A stretch of DNA of 64,000 bases from Zobellia uliginosa (GTDB taxonomy: Bacteria > Bacteroidota > Bacteroidia > Flavobacteriales > Flavobacteriaceae), in NCBI RefSeq assembly GCF_900156625.1, contig NZ_FTOB01000001.1:744001-808000 (forward strand), given 5' to 3'. The notes beneath the pieces were generated by a model. It was not told where the DNA came from. It ran no database searches and saw nothing but the letters and a program-made list of their open reading frames with translations. The translations under genes were made by a program, and so were the position numbers. Shown piece after piece: positions 54,182 through 63,532 of the stretch. Each line of letters begins with the position of its first letter. The first letter of the stretch is position 1.

Positions 54182-54189
54182 TATCTTTG
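54182..54189 (+). promoter_or_regulatory. Candidate -7 box for the mrp operon
   Basis: TATCTTTG fits TAnnTTTG exactly, 22 bp before the mrp ATG. Confidence 0.5.
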
Positions 54190-54211
54190 TTCTTTAGAAT
54201 GAGTTTATATA

Positions 54212-55351
54212 ATGAAGATTGATAAAAAGGAAGTTTTAAAGGCACTAGAGAACATTACCGTACCCGGTGAGGGGCAAAATATGGTAGAAAGCGGTGCGGT
54301 TAAGAATATTCAAATTTTTGGTGATGAGGTTGAGGTAGATATTACCATTGGTAATCCTAGCCTACAGGCACGTAAGAAGACCGAAGTGGAAATCTTGAAG
54401 GTCATACACCAGAAGGTGTACGAAAAGGCCAAGATCAAGGTGAACATAAAGGTAGATGCCCCGGCAAAGCCAAAGACGAACGAAATAAAGGGGAAGCCCA
54501 TACCCGGTATACAGAACATTATTGGAGTCGCCTCGGGCAAAGGTGGGGTAGGTAAATCTACCGTCACGGCCAATTTAGCGGTGACCTTGGCAAAAATGGG
54601 TTTTAAGGTAGGGGTTTTAGATGCCGATATTTATGGGCCTTCGATGCCTATTATGTTCGACGTGGCCCTTGAGAAACCCTTGGCGGTCAATGTTGATGGT
54701 AAATCAAAAATGAAACCGGTAGAGAGCTACGGCGTAAAACTGTTGTCTATCGGGTTTTTTACCCAGCCCGACCAAGCGGTCATCTGGCGTGGTCCTATGG
54801 CGGCAAAAGCATTGAATCAAATGATATTCGATGCACATTGGGGCGATCTTGATTTTATGCTGATCGACCTTCCGCCCGGAACCGGGGATATCCACTTGAG
54901 CATCATGCAGGCCATGCCCGTAACCGGTGCCGTAGTGGTCAGTACACCACAGAACGTGGCCCTGGCCGATGCCAGAAAAGGTGTGGCCATGTTTCAACAA
55001 GATTCTATAAACGTTCCCGTATTGGGAATTGTGGAGAATATGGCTTATTTTACACCTGAGGAGCTTCCCGATAATAAGTACTATATTTTTGGTAAGGAAG
55101 GGGCGAAAAATCTGTCTGAAGATTTAGGCGTACCTTTCTTAGGGGAAATACCCTTGGTGCAGAGTATACGCGAAGCAGGTGATATAGGAAGACCGGCGGC
55201 AATGCAAACGGCCACGGCCGTAGAGGAAGCTTTTGAAGAACTGACCAAGAACGTGGTTCAAGAGGTTGTGGGCAGAAATAAGAGCCTGCCTCCAACGGAA
55301 GCAATTAAGATAACTACAATGGCGGGCTGTTCCGCTGTTAAGAAAAAGTAA
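54212..55351 (+). CDS. mrp: Mrp/NBP35 family Fe-S carrier ATPase
   Basis: A 379-residue protein with an N-terminal MIP18/DUF59 domain (about residues 5-85) and a deviant Walker A GKGGVGKSTVTAN (about 110-122) typical of Mrp/ApbC carriers. These proteins bind and hand over Fe-S clusters. The usual CxxC that ligates the bridging cluster, expected after GIVENM, is absent (AYFTPEELPDNKYYIFG), a feature I recall from other Bacteroidota Mrp proteins. A NifU C-domain protein with CxxC follows 1 bp downstream and may complement it. Confidence 0.93.
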   Translation: MKIDKKEVLKALENITVPGEGQNMVESGAVKNIQIFGDEVEVDITIGNPSLQARKKTEVEILKVIHQKVYEKAKIKVNIKVDAPAKPKTNEIKGKPIPGIQNIIGVASGKGGVGKSTVTANLAVTLAKMGFKVGVLDADIYGPSMPIMFDVALEKPLAVNVDGKSKMKPVESYGVKLLSIGFFTQPDQAVIWRGPMAAKALNQMIFDAHWGDLDFMLIDLPPGTGDIHLSIMQAMPVTGAVVVSTPQNVALADARKGVAMFQQDSINVPVLGIVENMAYFTPEELPDNKYYIFGKEGAKNLSEDLGVPFLGEIPLVQSIREAGDIGRPAAMQTATAVEEAFEELTKNVVQEVVGRNKSLPPTEAIKITTMAGCSAVKKK

Positions 55352-55352
55352 T

Positions 55353-55592
55353 ATGACATCGGAAGAACTAAGGCAGAATGTAGAAAAAGCGCTTGAAGAA
55401 ATTCGCCCTTTTTTACAAAGTGACGGCGGAGATATATCGTTAATCTCTATAGATAACGAAAATTCCGTAAAAGTAAAGCTCGAAGGGGCGTGTGTGGGGT
55501 GTAGTGTCAATCAGATGACTTTGAAGAGCGGTGTTGAAATGACCATTAAAAAATATGCCCCACAAATCGAAGAGGTGATAAATGTTGCCTAA
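55353..55592 (+). CDS. NifU C-terminal domain protein (Fe-S scaffold)
   Basis: A 79-residue protein consisting of one NifU/Nfu domain with the cluster-binding pair CVGCSVNQMTLKSGVE (Cys49 and Cys52). Such proteins receive a [4Fe-4S] cluster and pass it to clients. It starts 1 bp after mrp, so they are co-transcribed and likely work together. Confidence 0.94.
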   Translation: MTSEELRQNVEKALEEIRPFLQSDGGDISLISIDNENSVKVKLEGACVGCSVNQMTLKSGVEMTIKKYAPQIEEVINVA

Positions 55593-55663
55593 GAGGCTGA
55601 CCTTTGTCATGTGCTTACCCATCTTTTAATCTTAATTTCGTCCGAACTTTAATGTAAAACTCA

Positions 55664-56722
55664 ATGATCAAAACAGACATATTGATTATTGGAGCTGGCC
55701 CAACTGGGCTTTTTGCCGTTTTTGAGGCAGGCCTGTTACAGCTCAAATGTCATTTAATCGATGCGCTACCTCAAGCAGGTGGACAATGTTCCGAGATTTA
55801 TCCTAAAAAACCGATTTACGATATACCTGGTTTTCCAGAAGTATTGGCTGGCGATCTGGTCAACAATCTAATGGAGCAGATCAAACCCTTTGAACCTGGT
55901 TTTACCTTGGGCGAAAGGGCACAGACCATCGAAAAATTGGAAGATGGTACCTTTATCGTAACAACGAACAAAGGAACTGAACACCATGCCCCTATTGTTG
56001 CCATTGCAGGTGGACTTGGTAGTTTTGAACCCCGAAAACCATTGCTTGAAAATCTGAAAAAATACGAAGATAACGGTGTGGCCTATATCATAAAAGATCC
56101 CGAGGTATACCGCGATAAAAGGGTGGTTATTGCCGGAGGAGGCGATTCCGCACTTGACTGGAGTATCTTTTTGGCCGATGTGGCCTCGGAAGTTACGCTT
56201 GTACATCGTAGAAACGAGTTTAGGGGAGCACTTGATTCGGTGGAAAAAGTACAGCAGCTTAAGAATGAAGGTAAAATCAACCTGATTACGCCTGCGGAGA
56301 TAACGGGTCTTATAGGGGAAGATAAACTGGAAGCCGTTACTATTAGAAAAACAACAGATTCAAGTGAGGATGTTACCTTGGAAGTTGATAATTTTGTACC
56401 CTTGTTCGGACTTTCTCCCAAATTGGGGCCGATTGCCGATTGGGGTCTTGAAATCGAGCGGAATGCCATAAAGGTAGATACCTTCGATTATCAGACCAAC
56501 GTGCCGGGAATTTATGCCATTGGCGATGTAAATACGTATCCCGGTAAGTTGAAACTGATTCTTTGTGGCTTTCATGAAGCGACCCTCATGTGTCAAAGTG
56601 CTTATCAGCGTATTTATCCTGATAAGAAGTATGTAATGAAATATACGACCGTAGGCGGCGTAACCGGTTTTGATGGAAGTAAAAAGGAGGCGCCAAAGGC
56701 GGTTGTTAAAAGTATAAATTAA
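55664..56722 (+). CDS. Ferredoxin--NADP reductase (TrxR-like type)
   Basis: A 352-residue flavoprotein of the thioredoxin-reductase-like FNR group. FAD motif IIGAGPTGLFAVFEAGLL at residues about 6-23, NADPH motif VVIAGGGDSALDWSIFL at about 155-171, and the closing GIYAIGDVNTYPGKLKLI. It lacks the redox CxxC of thioredoxin reductase, as expected for FNR. It moves electrons between NADPH and a ferredoxin; the ferredoxin gene at 57158 is the likely partner, separated only by a decayed gene. Confidence 0.93.
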   Translation: MIKTDILIIGAGPTGLFAVFEAGLLQLKCHLIDALPQAGGQCSEIYPKKPIYDIPGFPEVLAGDLVNNLMEQIKPFEPGFTLGERAQTIEKLEDGTFIVTTNKGTEHHAPIVAIAGGLGSFEPRKPLLENLKKYEDNGVAYIIKDPEVYRDKRVVIAGGGDSALDWSIFLADVASEVTLVHRRNEFRGALDSVEKVQQLKNEGKINLITPAEITGLIGEDKLEAVTIRKTTDSSEDVTLEVDNFVPLFGLSPKLGPIADWGLEIERNAIKVDTFDYQTNVPGIYAIGDVNTYPGKLKLILCGFHEATLMCQSAYQRIYPDKKYVMKYTTVGGVTGFDGSKKEAPKAVVKSIN

Positions 56723-56765
56723 GGACTTAGGTGTTAGGAAAATATAACTAGCGTAACTGAAATAA

Positions 56766-57132
56766 ATGGCTGTTAAAAAATTTGAGGATCTATTGGTGTG
56801 GCAAAAAGCACAAGATTTTGCAGTAGCGATTTATCAAAATTTTTCGGATTCTAGAGATTACTCCTTTAAAGACCAAATCCTAAGAGCTTCCATTTCTATT
56901 TCCAATAATATAGCTGAAGGTTTTGACCGAAGTACGAACCCTGTTCATTAGATTTTTATATTTTGCAACAAACTCAAATAGTGAGGTAAGGTCAATGCTA
57001 TATTTATCAAAAAGACTGAATTTTTTGGACTCTGAAGAGACATCTAAATTAATTGAATAATCAAACGAAATTTCAAAAATGCTTTTCGGGCTCATACAAT
57101 CAATGACCCAAAGCAAATCAACTAACTCCTAA
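56766..57132 (+). pseudogene. Decayed four-helix-bundle (IVP-type) gene
   Basis: The first 58 codons encode the N-terminal half of a four-helix-bundle protein like those in 23S rRNA intervening sequences (VKKFEDLLVWQKAQDF, RASISISNNIAEGFDR). The frame then shifts near 56938-56947: the rest of the family sequence continues in another frame from 56947 (IRFLYFATNSNSEVRSMLYL) and carries one in-frame TAA at 57058-57060, where a Gln codon is expected. The reading ends at TAA 57130-57132. Two lesions make it a pseudogene. It sits between FNR and its ferredoxin, and CTAACT-like repeats follow it. Confidence 0.85.
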
Positions 57133-57157
57133 CTACTTACTACTAATTCCCTTATCA

Positions 57158-57487
57158 ATGAGTGACATAAAAATAAAAATAACCGACCGTGATGGTGTAA
57201 CCCATGAGGTAGACGCCCCAACCGATATGAACATGAACCTTATGGAAGTCGTACGTTCGTACGAATTGGCCCCAGAGGGAACCATTGGTATCTGTGGAGG
57301 AATGGCCATGTGTGCTTCTTGTCAATGCTACGTGCAGTCTGACCATCAGCTTCCTGAGAAATCGGATGACGAAGATGCTATGTTGGCCGAAGCTTTCAAT
57401 GTGGAAGACAACAGTCGTTTGGGCTGTCAGATCCATATGACTCCTGATCTGGATGGTTTAGTAGTGGAATTGGCTCCTGAGAGTTAG
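57158..57487 (+). CDS. Adrenodoxin-type [2Fe-2S] ferredoxin
   Basis: A 109-residue ferredoxin whose first three cluster ligands are seen as CGGMAMCASC (C-x5-C-x2-C), and the fourth as the Cys of RLGCQIHM (about residue 92). This arrangement is that of adrenodoxin/Isc-type ferredoxins. It probably accepts electrons from the FNR encoded upstream and supplies them to Fe-S assembly or hydroxylases. Its end overlaps the convergent ABC gene by 4 bp. Confidence 0.95.
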   Translation: MSDIKIKITDRDGVTHEVDAPTDMNMNLMEVVRSYELAPEGTIGICGGMAMCASCQCYVQSDHQLPEKSDDEDAMLAEAFNVEDNSRLGCQIHMTPDLDGLVVELAPES

Positions 57488-59220
57488 ATTCTTGCCTGAT
57501 AGGTAAATAGGTTAAAGTACCGGCCTTCTTTGGCAATCAGCTCGTCGTGGGTGCCTTCTTCGGCAATTCTACCGTTTTCTATAACCAAAATCTGGTCGGC
57601 CTTGCGAATCGTGCTCAATCTGTGGGCGATTACAAAGGTCGTCCGCCCTTCGGTCAAGGTAGCCAAACTCTTTTGGATCAAGGCTTCACTTTCAGTGTCT
57701 AAGTTAGAGGTCGCCTCGTCTAGGATCAAGATTTTAGGGTCGGCCAAAACGGCTCGGGCTATGGCAATACGCTGGCGTTGCCCTCCCGATAGTTTTACGC
57801 CCCGCTCCCCGATCAAGGTGTCGAGTCCGTCTTCGAACCTGTCGGTAAACTCGTTAACGTAGGCAGCTTCCACCGCTTGTTGTAATTGCTTCTCTGTAGC
57901 CTTGGGCCGTGGGAAAAGAATGTTCTCGCGTATGGTGCCCTCAAAAAGAAAATCGTCTTGTAAGACTACACCTAGATGCTGTCTAAAACTGTTTAGATTG
58001 ACTTGTGCCAGGTCTTTTCCGTCAATGGTGATTTTACCCGATTGGGGGTTAAGGAAAGTAGCGGCCAAGCCGGCTATGGTAGATTTTCCGGAGCCTGAGC
58101 TTCCTACCAATGCGACCACGTTACCCGGTTTTACCTCAAAACTGATATTGTGCAACACTTCCTTGTCTTCTTCATAGGCAAAGGAAACATCGTCGAAAAC
58201 AATATTTCCCTGAATTTCATCGAGAACAATGGTCCGGTTTTCTTCATCGGATTCCGGTACCATGTTCATTAGTTCCTCGGTACGGTCTAAGCCGGCCAAG
58301 GCCTCGGTAAGCTGGCTTCCGATGTTGCTCATCTGCACAATAGGGGCCACCATCAAGCCTAATAAAAAGGTGAAGGTCAAGAATTCACCTATGGTCAGCT
58401 CGTCCATCATGATCTTATAGCCGCCAATACCCATTATACCTGTTGTGGCAATACCTAAAAGAAAGGTAGATGAACTGGTCATAAAGGCCGTGGCGGTCAA
58501 ACTCTTTTTTACGTTCTGGAAAAGTCGGTCGACCCCCTTTTCGAAAATTTTGTTTTCTTGTTCTTCGGCATTGAAACCCTTGATAACACGAACGCCTCCC
58601 AAGGTTTCGGTAAGCCTCCCCGTAACTTCGGCATTTATCTTTCCTCGATTTCTAAAAATAGGACGAATGATCTTAAAGGCCTTTAGGGCGATCAGGGCGA
58701 AAATAGCCAAGGGTACCAAGGTGAAGATGGTCATGGTCCAACTGATGCGCAGAAGCAATATAAGTGATACTACGGCCGTGATGGTGCCGCCTACGAGTTG
58801 CACCAGACCCGTGCCGATCAAGTTTCGAACGCCCTCGACATCGCTCATGATACGTGAGACCAAGGCACCTGATTTGGCGTTGTCGAAAAAACTAATAGGG
58901 AGGGAGAGTACTTTTTTCTGCACTTGTGCCCTGAGTTCCGAAATGAGGAATTGGGCCTGTACACTCAATATCTTGGTCAATAAGAAAGAGGTGACCGCCT
59001 GCACCAGTATAGCCAATGCTACCGCACCAACTAGCAATTTTAAGAAGTCAAGGTCTTTGTTGGGGATAATGTCGTCCATTAAATACTTTAAGGACATAGG
59101 GGCTACAAAACTTGCCGCCTTACTGATGACAATGAGTACTAGGCCAATAAATACGAGGTTTCGTCTAGGCCAAATAATGGTTTTGAACGCGGTAAGGATA
59201 CTGACTTTTTTTTCTGACAT
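57484..59220 (-). CDS. MsbA-like ABC exporter (TM plus ATPase)
   Basis: A 578-residue half-transporter: six membrane helices (about residues 20-310) fused to an ATPase with Walker A GSSGSGKSTIAG, signature LSGGQRQR and Walker B KILILDEATSN, then the H-loop VIAHRLST. It works as a homodimer, like MsbA or LmrA, and may move lipids, peptides or drugs. Position gives no clue to substrate. Confidence 0.95.
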   Translation of the reverse strand: MSEKKVSILTAFKTIIWPRRNLVFIGLVLIVISKAASFVAPMSLKYLMDDIIPNKDLDFLKLLVGAVALAILVQAVTSFLLTKILSVQAQFLISELRAQVQKKVLSLPISFFDNAKSGALVSRIMSDVEGVRNLIGTGLVQLVGGTITAVVSLILLLRISWTMTIFTLVPLAIFALIALKAFKIIRPIFRNRGKINAEVTGRLTETLGGVRVIKGFNAEEQENKIFEKGVDRLFQNVKKSLTATAFMTSSSTFLLGIATTGIMGIGGYKIMMDELTIGEFLTFTFLLGLMVAPIVQMSNIGSQLTEALAGLDRTEELMNMVPESDEENRTIVLDEIQGNIVFDDVSFAYEEDKEVLHNISFEVKPGNVVALVGSSGSGKSTIAGLAATFLNPQSGKITIDGKDLAQVNLNSFRQHLGVVLQDDFLFEGTIRENILFPRPKATEKQLQQAVEAAYVNEFTDRFEDGLDTLIGERGVKLSGGQRQRIAIARAVLADPKILILDEATSNLDTESEALIQKSLATLTEGRTTFVIAHRLSTIRKADQILVIENGRIAEEGTHDELIAKEGRYFNLFTYQARI

Positions 59221-59342
59221 ATAGTGCTGGATAATACAGGTGCAAGTTACTTTAAATATAAAGAATCAGGAGAGGTGTTGTTTTGAAATAGGTCATATAC
59301 CTTGATAAAGGATTTATATTTGGCTTGGGTATTGTATAACGC

Positions 59343-59818
59343 ATGGGGAAAAAAGCCTTTGCACTTGTTTTTTTCTGGGTTATCTATTCGTTACCGCATA
59401 AATATTTACCGATGCCCAAGTTTTTGGCCTGAACCAAAAGCTAGTCGATTTTGAAAGGAAAATGCCCCCGAGGTTTCGGTCGACTTTGAAAATGAAAATG
59501 CCGAAAGTAAACGTCATGGGGAAATTATTGGTTATATTTTCTTAGGTCCGTTTACCACGATTTTTGTGGCGGTCGGCGGCTTCTTATTTCATTGGGGCTA
59601 TAGGGGTTGTTGAAAGTCTGCTCGTTCGGTTCTGGGGGCTTGTATCCTTTTTGGGAATAGCCGCTTGTATCGCCTTTGTAAAAATACAACTACGGGGTAA
59701 GGTAGATTTTGACCTATCATGGATTAAAAATGACAAGACCTATTACAGAAAAACATTCTCTTCAACGGGAACCCATTCCTTTGGCTCCGGCAGTAGTGGA
59801 ACCGGTGGAAGCTGGTAA
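59343..59818 (+). pseudogene. Decayed TPM-domain (YgcG-type) membrane protein gene
   Basis: A plausible ATG at 59343 begins a signal peptide (MGKKAFALVFFWVIYSLP). Pieces of one protein then appear in three frames: IFTDAQVFGLNQKLVDFER (from 59402, the start of a TPM domain), EVSVDFENENAESKRHGEIIGYIFLGPFT (from 59470), and VVESLLVRFWGLVSFLGIAA... ending in GSGSSGTGGSW (to 59818). At least three frame changes are needed, and most of the TPM domain is missing between the first and second pieces. The Gly/Ser-rich tail is typical of the family. It therefore looks like an eroded gene, not an active one. Confidence 0.8.
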
Positions 59819-59863
59819 AACTAAGTGCAAAAGTGTAACTTCATACCTCGTAAAACCATTTCG

Positions 59864-62044
59864 ATGAAACGTATTCTATATTTTCTTGCTTTTATACTGA
59901 TTTTTGCCTGTAAGTCTGAAACCAATGACACTTCAGAATTGGAACAATGGAAGATACGGGCATCTAATGTCGAAATTATCAGGGATGATTTTGGGGTGCC
60001 TCATATCTATGGTAAAACGGATGCCGATGCCGTTTTTGGCCTCTTGTACGCCCAATGCGAAGACGACTTTAACAGGGTAGAGCAAAACTATATATGGGCT
60101 ACCGGAAGATTGGCAGAGGTAGAGGGGGAAGAAGCCATTTACAGCGATCTAAGGGCCCAATTGTTTATGACCGAGGAAGAGGCCAAGGCCAATTATAAAA
60201 AAAGTCCCCAATGGTTGCAAGCGCTTTGTGATGCCTTTGCGGACGGGATAAATTATTATTTGTACACCCACCCAGAGGTAAAACCAAAATTACTGGATCG
60301 TTTTGAGCCTTGGATGCCCATGTATTTTAGTGAAGGTAGTATTGGTGGCGACATTGAAAGAATAGCTACCAAAAAAATAAAGGCTTTTTACGAAAGTGGT
60401 ATGGAGCTGCCGGAAATGGAGCTTTTGGAAATGAAGAAAAAAGAAGAAATGGAAGAGCCCCAGGGTTCTAACGGCATTGCCATTTCAGGAGAATTAACGC
60501 AATCGGGCAATACCATGTTGCTCATAAATCCACATACTTCGTTTTATTTTAGGGGCGAGGTGCATGTGGTAAGTGAAGAGGGTTTAAATGCCTATGGTGC
60601 GGTTACTTGGGGGCAGTTTTTTGTGTATCAAGGGTTTAATGAAAAGACCGGCTGGATGCACACTTCGACCTATACCGATGTGATGGACGAGTTTAAGGAA
60701 ACCATTGTAAAAAAGGAGGACAAGCTGTTATATCAATATGGGGAAGAACTGCGCGAAGTAGAATCATATGAAATTGTTTTAAAGTATAAGGATGGGGATT
60801 CGCTAAAGGAAAAATCCTTTCCCGCCTATCGAACCCACCATGGCCCCATTACCCACTTGGAGGATGGCCAATGGACGGCCTCCGCCATGATGTGGGAACC
60901 GGTAAAGGCCTTGGAACAATCCTATATCAGAGCCAAACAAGATGGGTATAAAGGTTTTAGGGAAATGATGGACATTAGAACAAATTCTTCCAATAATACG
61001 GTATATGCCGATGCAGAGGGCAATATTGCCTACTTCCATGGAAACTTTGTTCCCAAACGCGACGTACGGTTTAACTATTCCGAACCAGTAGATGGCAGCG
61101 ACCCTGAAACCGATTGGCAAGGGCTGCATACCGTGGATGAGAATATTTTGGTGTTAAATCCCCAAAACGGTTGGATCCAAAACTGCAATTCCACACCCTT
61201 TACCTCGGCAGCGGACTTTAGTCCCAAGAAAGAGGACTACCCGTATTACATGTCCCGTGATCAAGAGAATTTTAGGGGGGTGCATGCCATAGCCTTATTA
61301 ACCGATAGAAAAGGCTACACTTTAGATAGTTTGATCCAATTGGCACACGACCCATATCTGCCTGCTTTTGAAGCCTTGATTCCCGGGTTGGTAAAAGCCT
61401 ATGACGCCCATCCAAGGCCAAATTTGAAAGGAGCTATTGAGGTGTTGCGGGAATGGGATTATAAAACATCCAAAGCGTCCGTAGCCATGACCTTGGCCCA
61501 TTTTTATGGCACTATTAGTTATAAAAAAGCCAAAAGACCGGAGGGACTTACCAGTATGGAGTTGATCGAATATTGGGGAAGTGATTCGCCCGATAGCGAA
61601 AAACTGGGTTTGTTCGAAGAAGTAGTGGGCAATTTGGAAACCGATTTTGGTTCGTGGGAAATTCCATGGGGAGAGGTCAATAGGTATCAAAGATTGAACG
61701 GCGATATAAAACAAGCCTTTAACGATAGTCTGCCCAGTGTAGGGATTGGTTTCGCTTCCGGTACTTGGGGGGCTTTGGCGGCATATGGAGCAAGATATAC
61801 GGCCCCGGGCGCCAAAAAGATATACGGCACAAGGGGCAATAGCTTTGTGGCGGCCGTTGAGTTTGGCGATAAGGTAAGGGCAAAGACCATTTTGGCAGGG
61901 GGACAAAGTGGAAATCCAAAATCGCCCCATTTTGACGACCAGACCGAAAAATATATCAATGTGGATTGGAAGGATGCGGCCTATTATCGTGAAGATGTAT
62001 TAAAACACGCGGTTAAAATTTACACCCCGGGTGCCAGGGAATAG
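59864..62044 (+). CDS. Penicillin-acylase-family lipoprotein hydrolase
   Basis: A 726-residue Ntn hydrolase precursor. The signal peptide ends in a lipobox (ILIFAC, Cys at about residue 15). The self-cleaving beta-subunit nucleophile is Ser in PQGSNGIAISG (about residue 205), and further family motifs are GFNEKTGWMHT, YADAEGNIAYFHGN and GNSFVAAVEFGD. Relatives cut amide bonds in acyl-homoserine lactones, penicillins or N-acyl amino acids. A Met 13 codons upstream precedes a sequence with no signal character, so I start at 59864. Its end is 2 bp from the convergent next gene. Confidence 0.9.
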   Translation: MKRILYFLAFILIFACKSETNDTSELEQWKIRASNVEIIRDDFGVPHIYGKTDADAVFGLLYAQCEDDFNRVEQNYIWATGRLAEVEGEEAIYSDLRAQLFMTEEEAKANYKKSPQWLQALCDAFADGINYYLYTHPEVKPKLLDRFEPWMPMYFSEGSIGGDIERIATKKIKAFYESGMELPEMELLEMKKKEEMEEPQGSNGIAISGELTQSGNTMLLINPHTSFYFRGEVHVVSEEGLNAYGAVTWGQFFVYQGFNEKTGWMHTSTYTDVMDEFKETIVKKEDKLLYQYGEELREVESYEIVLKYKDGDSLKEKSFPAYRTHHGPITHLEDGQWTASAMMWEPVKALEQSYIRAKQDGYKGFREMMDIRTNSSNNTVYADAEGNIAYFHGNFVPKRDVRFNYSEPVDGSDPETDWQGLHTVDENILVLNPQNGWIQNCNSTPFTSAADFSPKKEDYPYYMSRDQENFRGVHAIALLTDRKGYTLDSLIQLAHDPYLPAFEALIPGLVKAYDAHPRPNLKGAIEVLREWDYKTSKASVAMTLAHFYGTISYKKAKRPEGLTSMELIEYWGSDSPDSEKLGLFEEVVGNLETDFGSWEIPWGEVNRYQRLNGDIKQAFNDSLPSVGIGFASGTWGALAAYGARYTAPGAKKIYGTRGNSFVAAVEFGDKVRAKTILAGGQSGNPKSPHFDDQTEKYINVDWKDAAYYREDVLKHAVKIYTPGARE

Positions 62045-62046
62045 CG

Positions 62047-62700
62047 TTATTCCTTGGTAATGATCAAGGTAGCTTTTGATCCCTCTGATAGCAACCATTT
62101 ATTGGCGTAGATAAGTTCTCCCTTGTCATCATAGACATTGATTTGAGCGGTGTTCGGGGGAGAGGAGCCAACGTTAAGGGCTTCAAAATCGATACGATTG
62201 AATCCTTTTTTTAAATCGACGTTTACGCCTTTAAAAGAGCTGGTTAAAAGAATGTTGGGATCTACGACATCGCCGTTGACATATATCTTTACACGGTCGC
62301 CGTCTACAAATTCATGGTCGCGGCAGACGATACCGACAAACTTTCCATTGTTCTTGACGTCGCCCAAATACATATCGGCAAAGTGTTGTTTAGAACCTTC
62401 CTTGGGTTGTCTTGGTCCTACCTTTGGGTCGATTTTCATACCGGCGCCGGCTTGGACCAGTTCGCGGTCATCGATCATTTTAACGGGATTGCGCTTCGCA
62501 AAATCAAAATCGACTTGTGGTTGGTCGTCTACAACGGATGGAATTTTTAAGGAAGTGCCTTGATTGGGTTTTGCGGTATCATCGATTTTGTTGGCCGTAT
62601 CGATTTTTAAATCTTTCTTTTGGGGAATATCGGTCTGGGCCATTCCCGAAACGGAAAACAGCATTACAGTGAATAACAGTGCCGAATAGTTTTTGATCAT
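62047..62700 (-). CDS. Secreted protein of unknown function
   Basis: A 217-residue secreted protein with signal peptide MIKNYSALLFTVMLFSVSGMAQ; the Met at 62700 is preferred, since the six residues before it are not part of a signal. A charged, low-complexity stretch (about residues 25-85) is followed by a beta-rich domain with GKFVGIVCRDHEFVDGDRVKIYVNGDVVDPNI and FEALNVGSSPPNTAQINVYDDKG. I do not recognise the family; the second part reads like a beta-sandwich. Confidence 0.65.
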   Translation of the reverse strand: MIKNYSALLFTVMLFSVSGMAQTDIPQKKDLKIDTANKIDDTAKPNQGTSLKIPSVVDDQPQVDFDFAKRNPVKMIDDRELVQAGAGMKIDPKVGPRQPKEGSKQHFADMYLGDVKNNGKFVGIVCRDHEFVDGDRVKIYVNGDVVDPNILLTSSFKGVNVDLKKGFNRIDFEALNVGSSPPNTAQINVYDDKGELIYANKWLLSEGSKATLIITKE

Positions 62701-62761
62701 CGAATAAAAAAAATCCAAGATAAAGATAACAAATACCTTGCCATGGGGGCTTAAGGCAATG

Positions 62762-63499
62762 TTAAAACGCTAGTTTCGAGAAAATCGTATCGGCAATCAG
62801 GCGTTGTCCGACTTTATTCGGGTGAATAGGGTCTTTGTCGTAACATTGGTCTTGGTCGTAAAGTACCTCGCGGATGTTTATGCGCGCATTGGCATAGGGG
62901 TGTTGCATATTGAGTATGATACGGCTAAACTCTTTTAAGACTTCTTCGTCATATTTTGGATAAGGGTTCTTGTAACCGAAGGAGGTAGCTTTGGGGTCTT
63001 TTCTAGGGGCTATGGCGAGTGCCAATGGAGGAGGGGTGATCAATACGGTCTTGATGTCTCTTTGCCGCATTTTTTCAAGAAAGCTATATACCCCTATTTT
63101 AAAACTGTTGAAGAGGGCTTCCGAAGGTTTGCCATATATGCCGTCGTTCATGCCGTAACAGAAGAGGGCAACGTCTATTTTGTTATCGTCAAGGGCTTGG
63201 TCCAGCCGTTCAAAGAGATAAGGCCTTGGTCCAGGATGGTCTTTTTCCGTAAGGCCGGTTACGGTTTCACTGTTTTTTCCGAGGTTTATAAATTTTAGCT
63301 GTAGTTCGGGCCTTTCCTTATCGAATTTTTCCTGAAGCATTTCTACATAGCCCTTACCTTGGGCAAAGGTAATGCTATCGCCAAAGCAGCCTACGACCTG
63401 ATTTTTTTCAAATTTGAACCGATTGTTGCTGAAACAGCCAAAAAACGTGGTTCCGGCCAGGGCCCATACCGATCTATTAATGAATTTTCTTCTGTTCAT
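62762..63499 (-). CDS. SGNH/GDSL hydrolase with Tat-like signal
   Basis: A 245-residue hydrolase. Starting at Met of MNRRKFINRSVWALAG, the N-terminus has the NRRKF twin-arginine pattern followed by a hydrophobic stretch, so Tat export is likely. Block I is GCFGDSIT (catalytic Ser), block III is CYGMND and block V is KDPIHPN (Asp and His), so the triad is complete. Substrate (acyl ester of a glycan or lipid) is not determinable. It lies beside a gluconate-type permease, which suggests sugar-acid or glycan use. Confidence 0.88.
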   Translation of the reverse strand: MNRRKFINRSVWALAGTTFFGCFSNNRFKFEKNQVVGCFGDSITFAQGKGYVEMLQEKFDKERPELQLKFINLGKNSETVTGLTEKDHPGPRPYLFERLDQALDDNKIDVALFCYGMNDGIYGKPSEALFNSFKIGVYSFLEKMRQRDIKTVLITPPPLALAIAPRKDPKATSFGYKNPYPKYDEEVLKEFSRIILNMQHPYANARINIREVLYDQDQCYDKDPIHPNKVGQRLIADTIFSKLAF

Positions 63500-63532
63500 G
63501 CTACTGAAATGCGCCATTGACGTCTAATCTTT

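Noticed and set aside
61322-61930. A 202-codon minus-strand open frame in the acylase gene
   Set aside because: It lies wholly inside the C-terminal part of the acylase, whose motifs are continuous on the plus strand.
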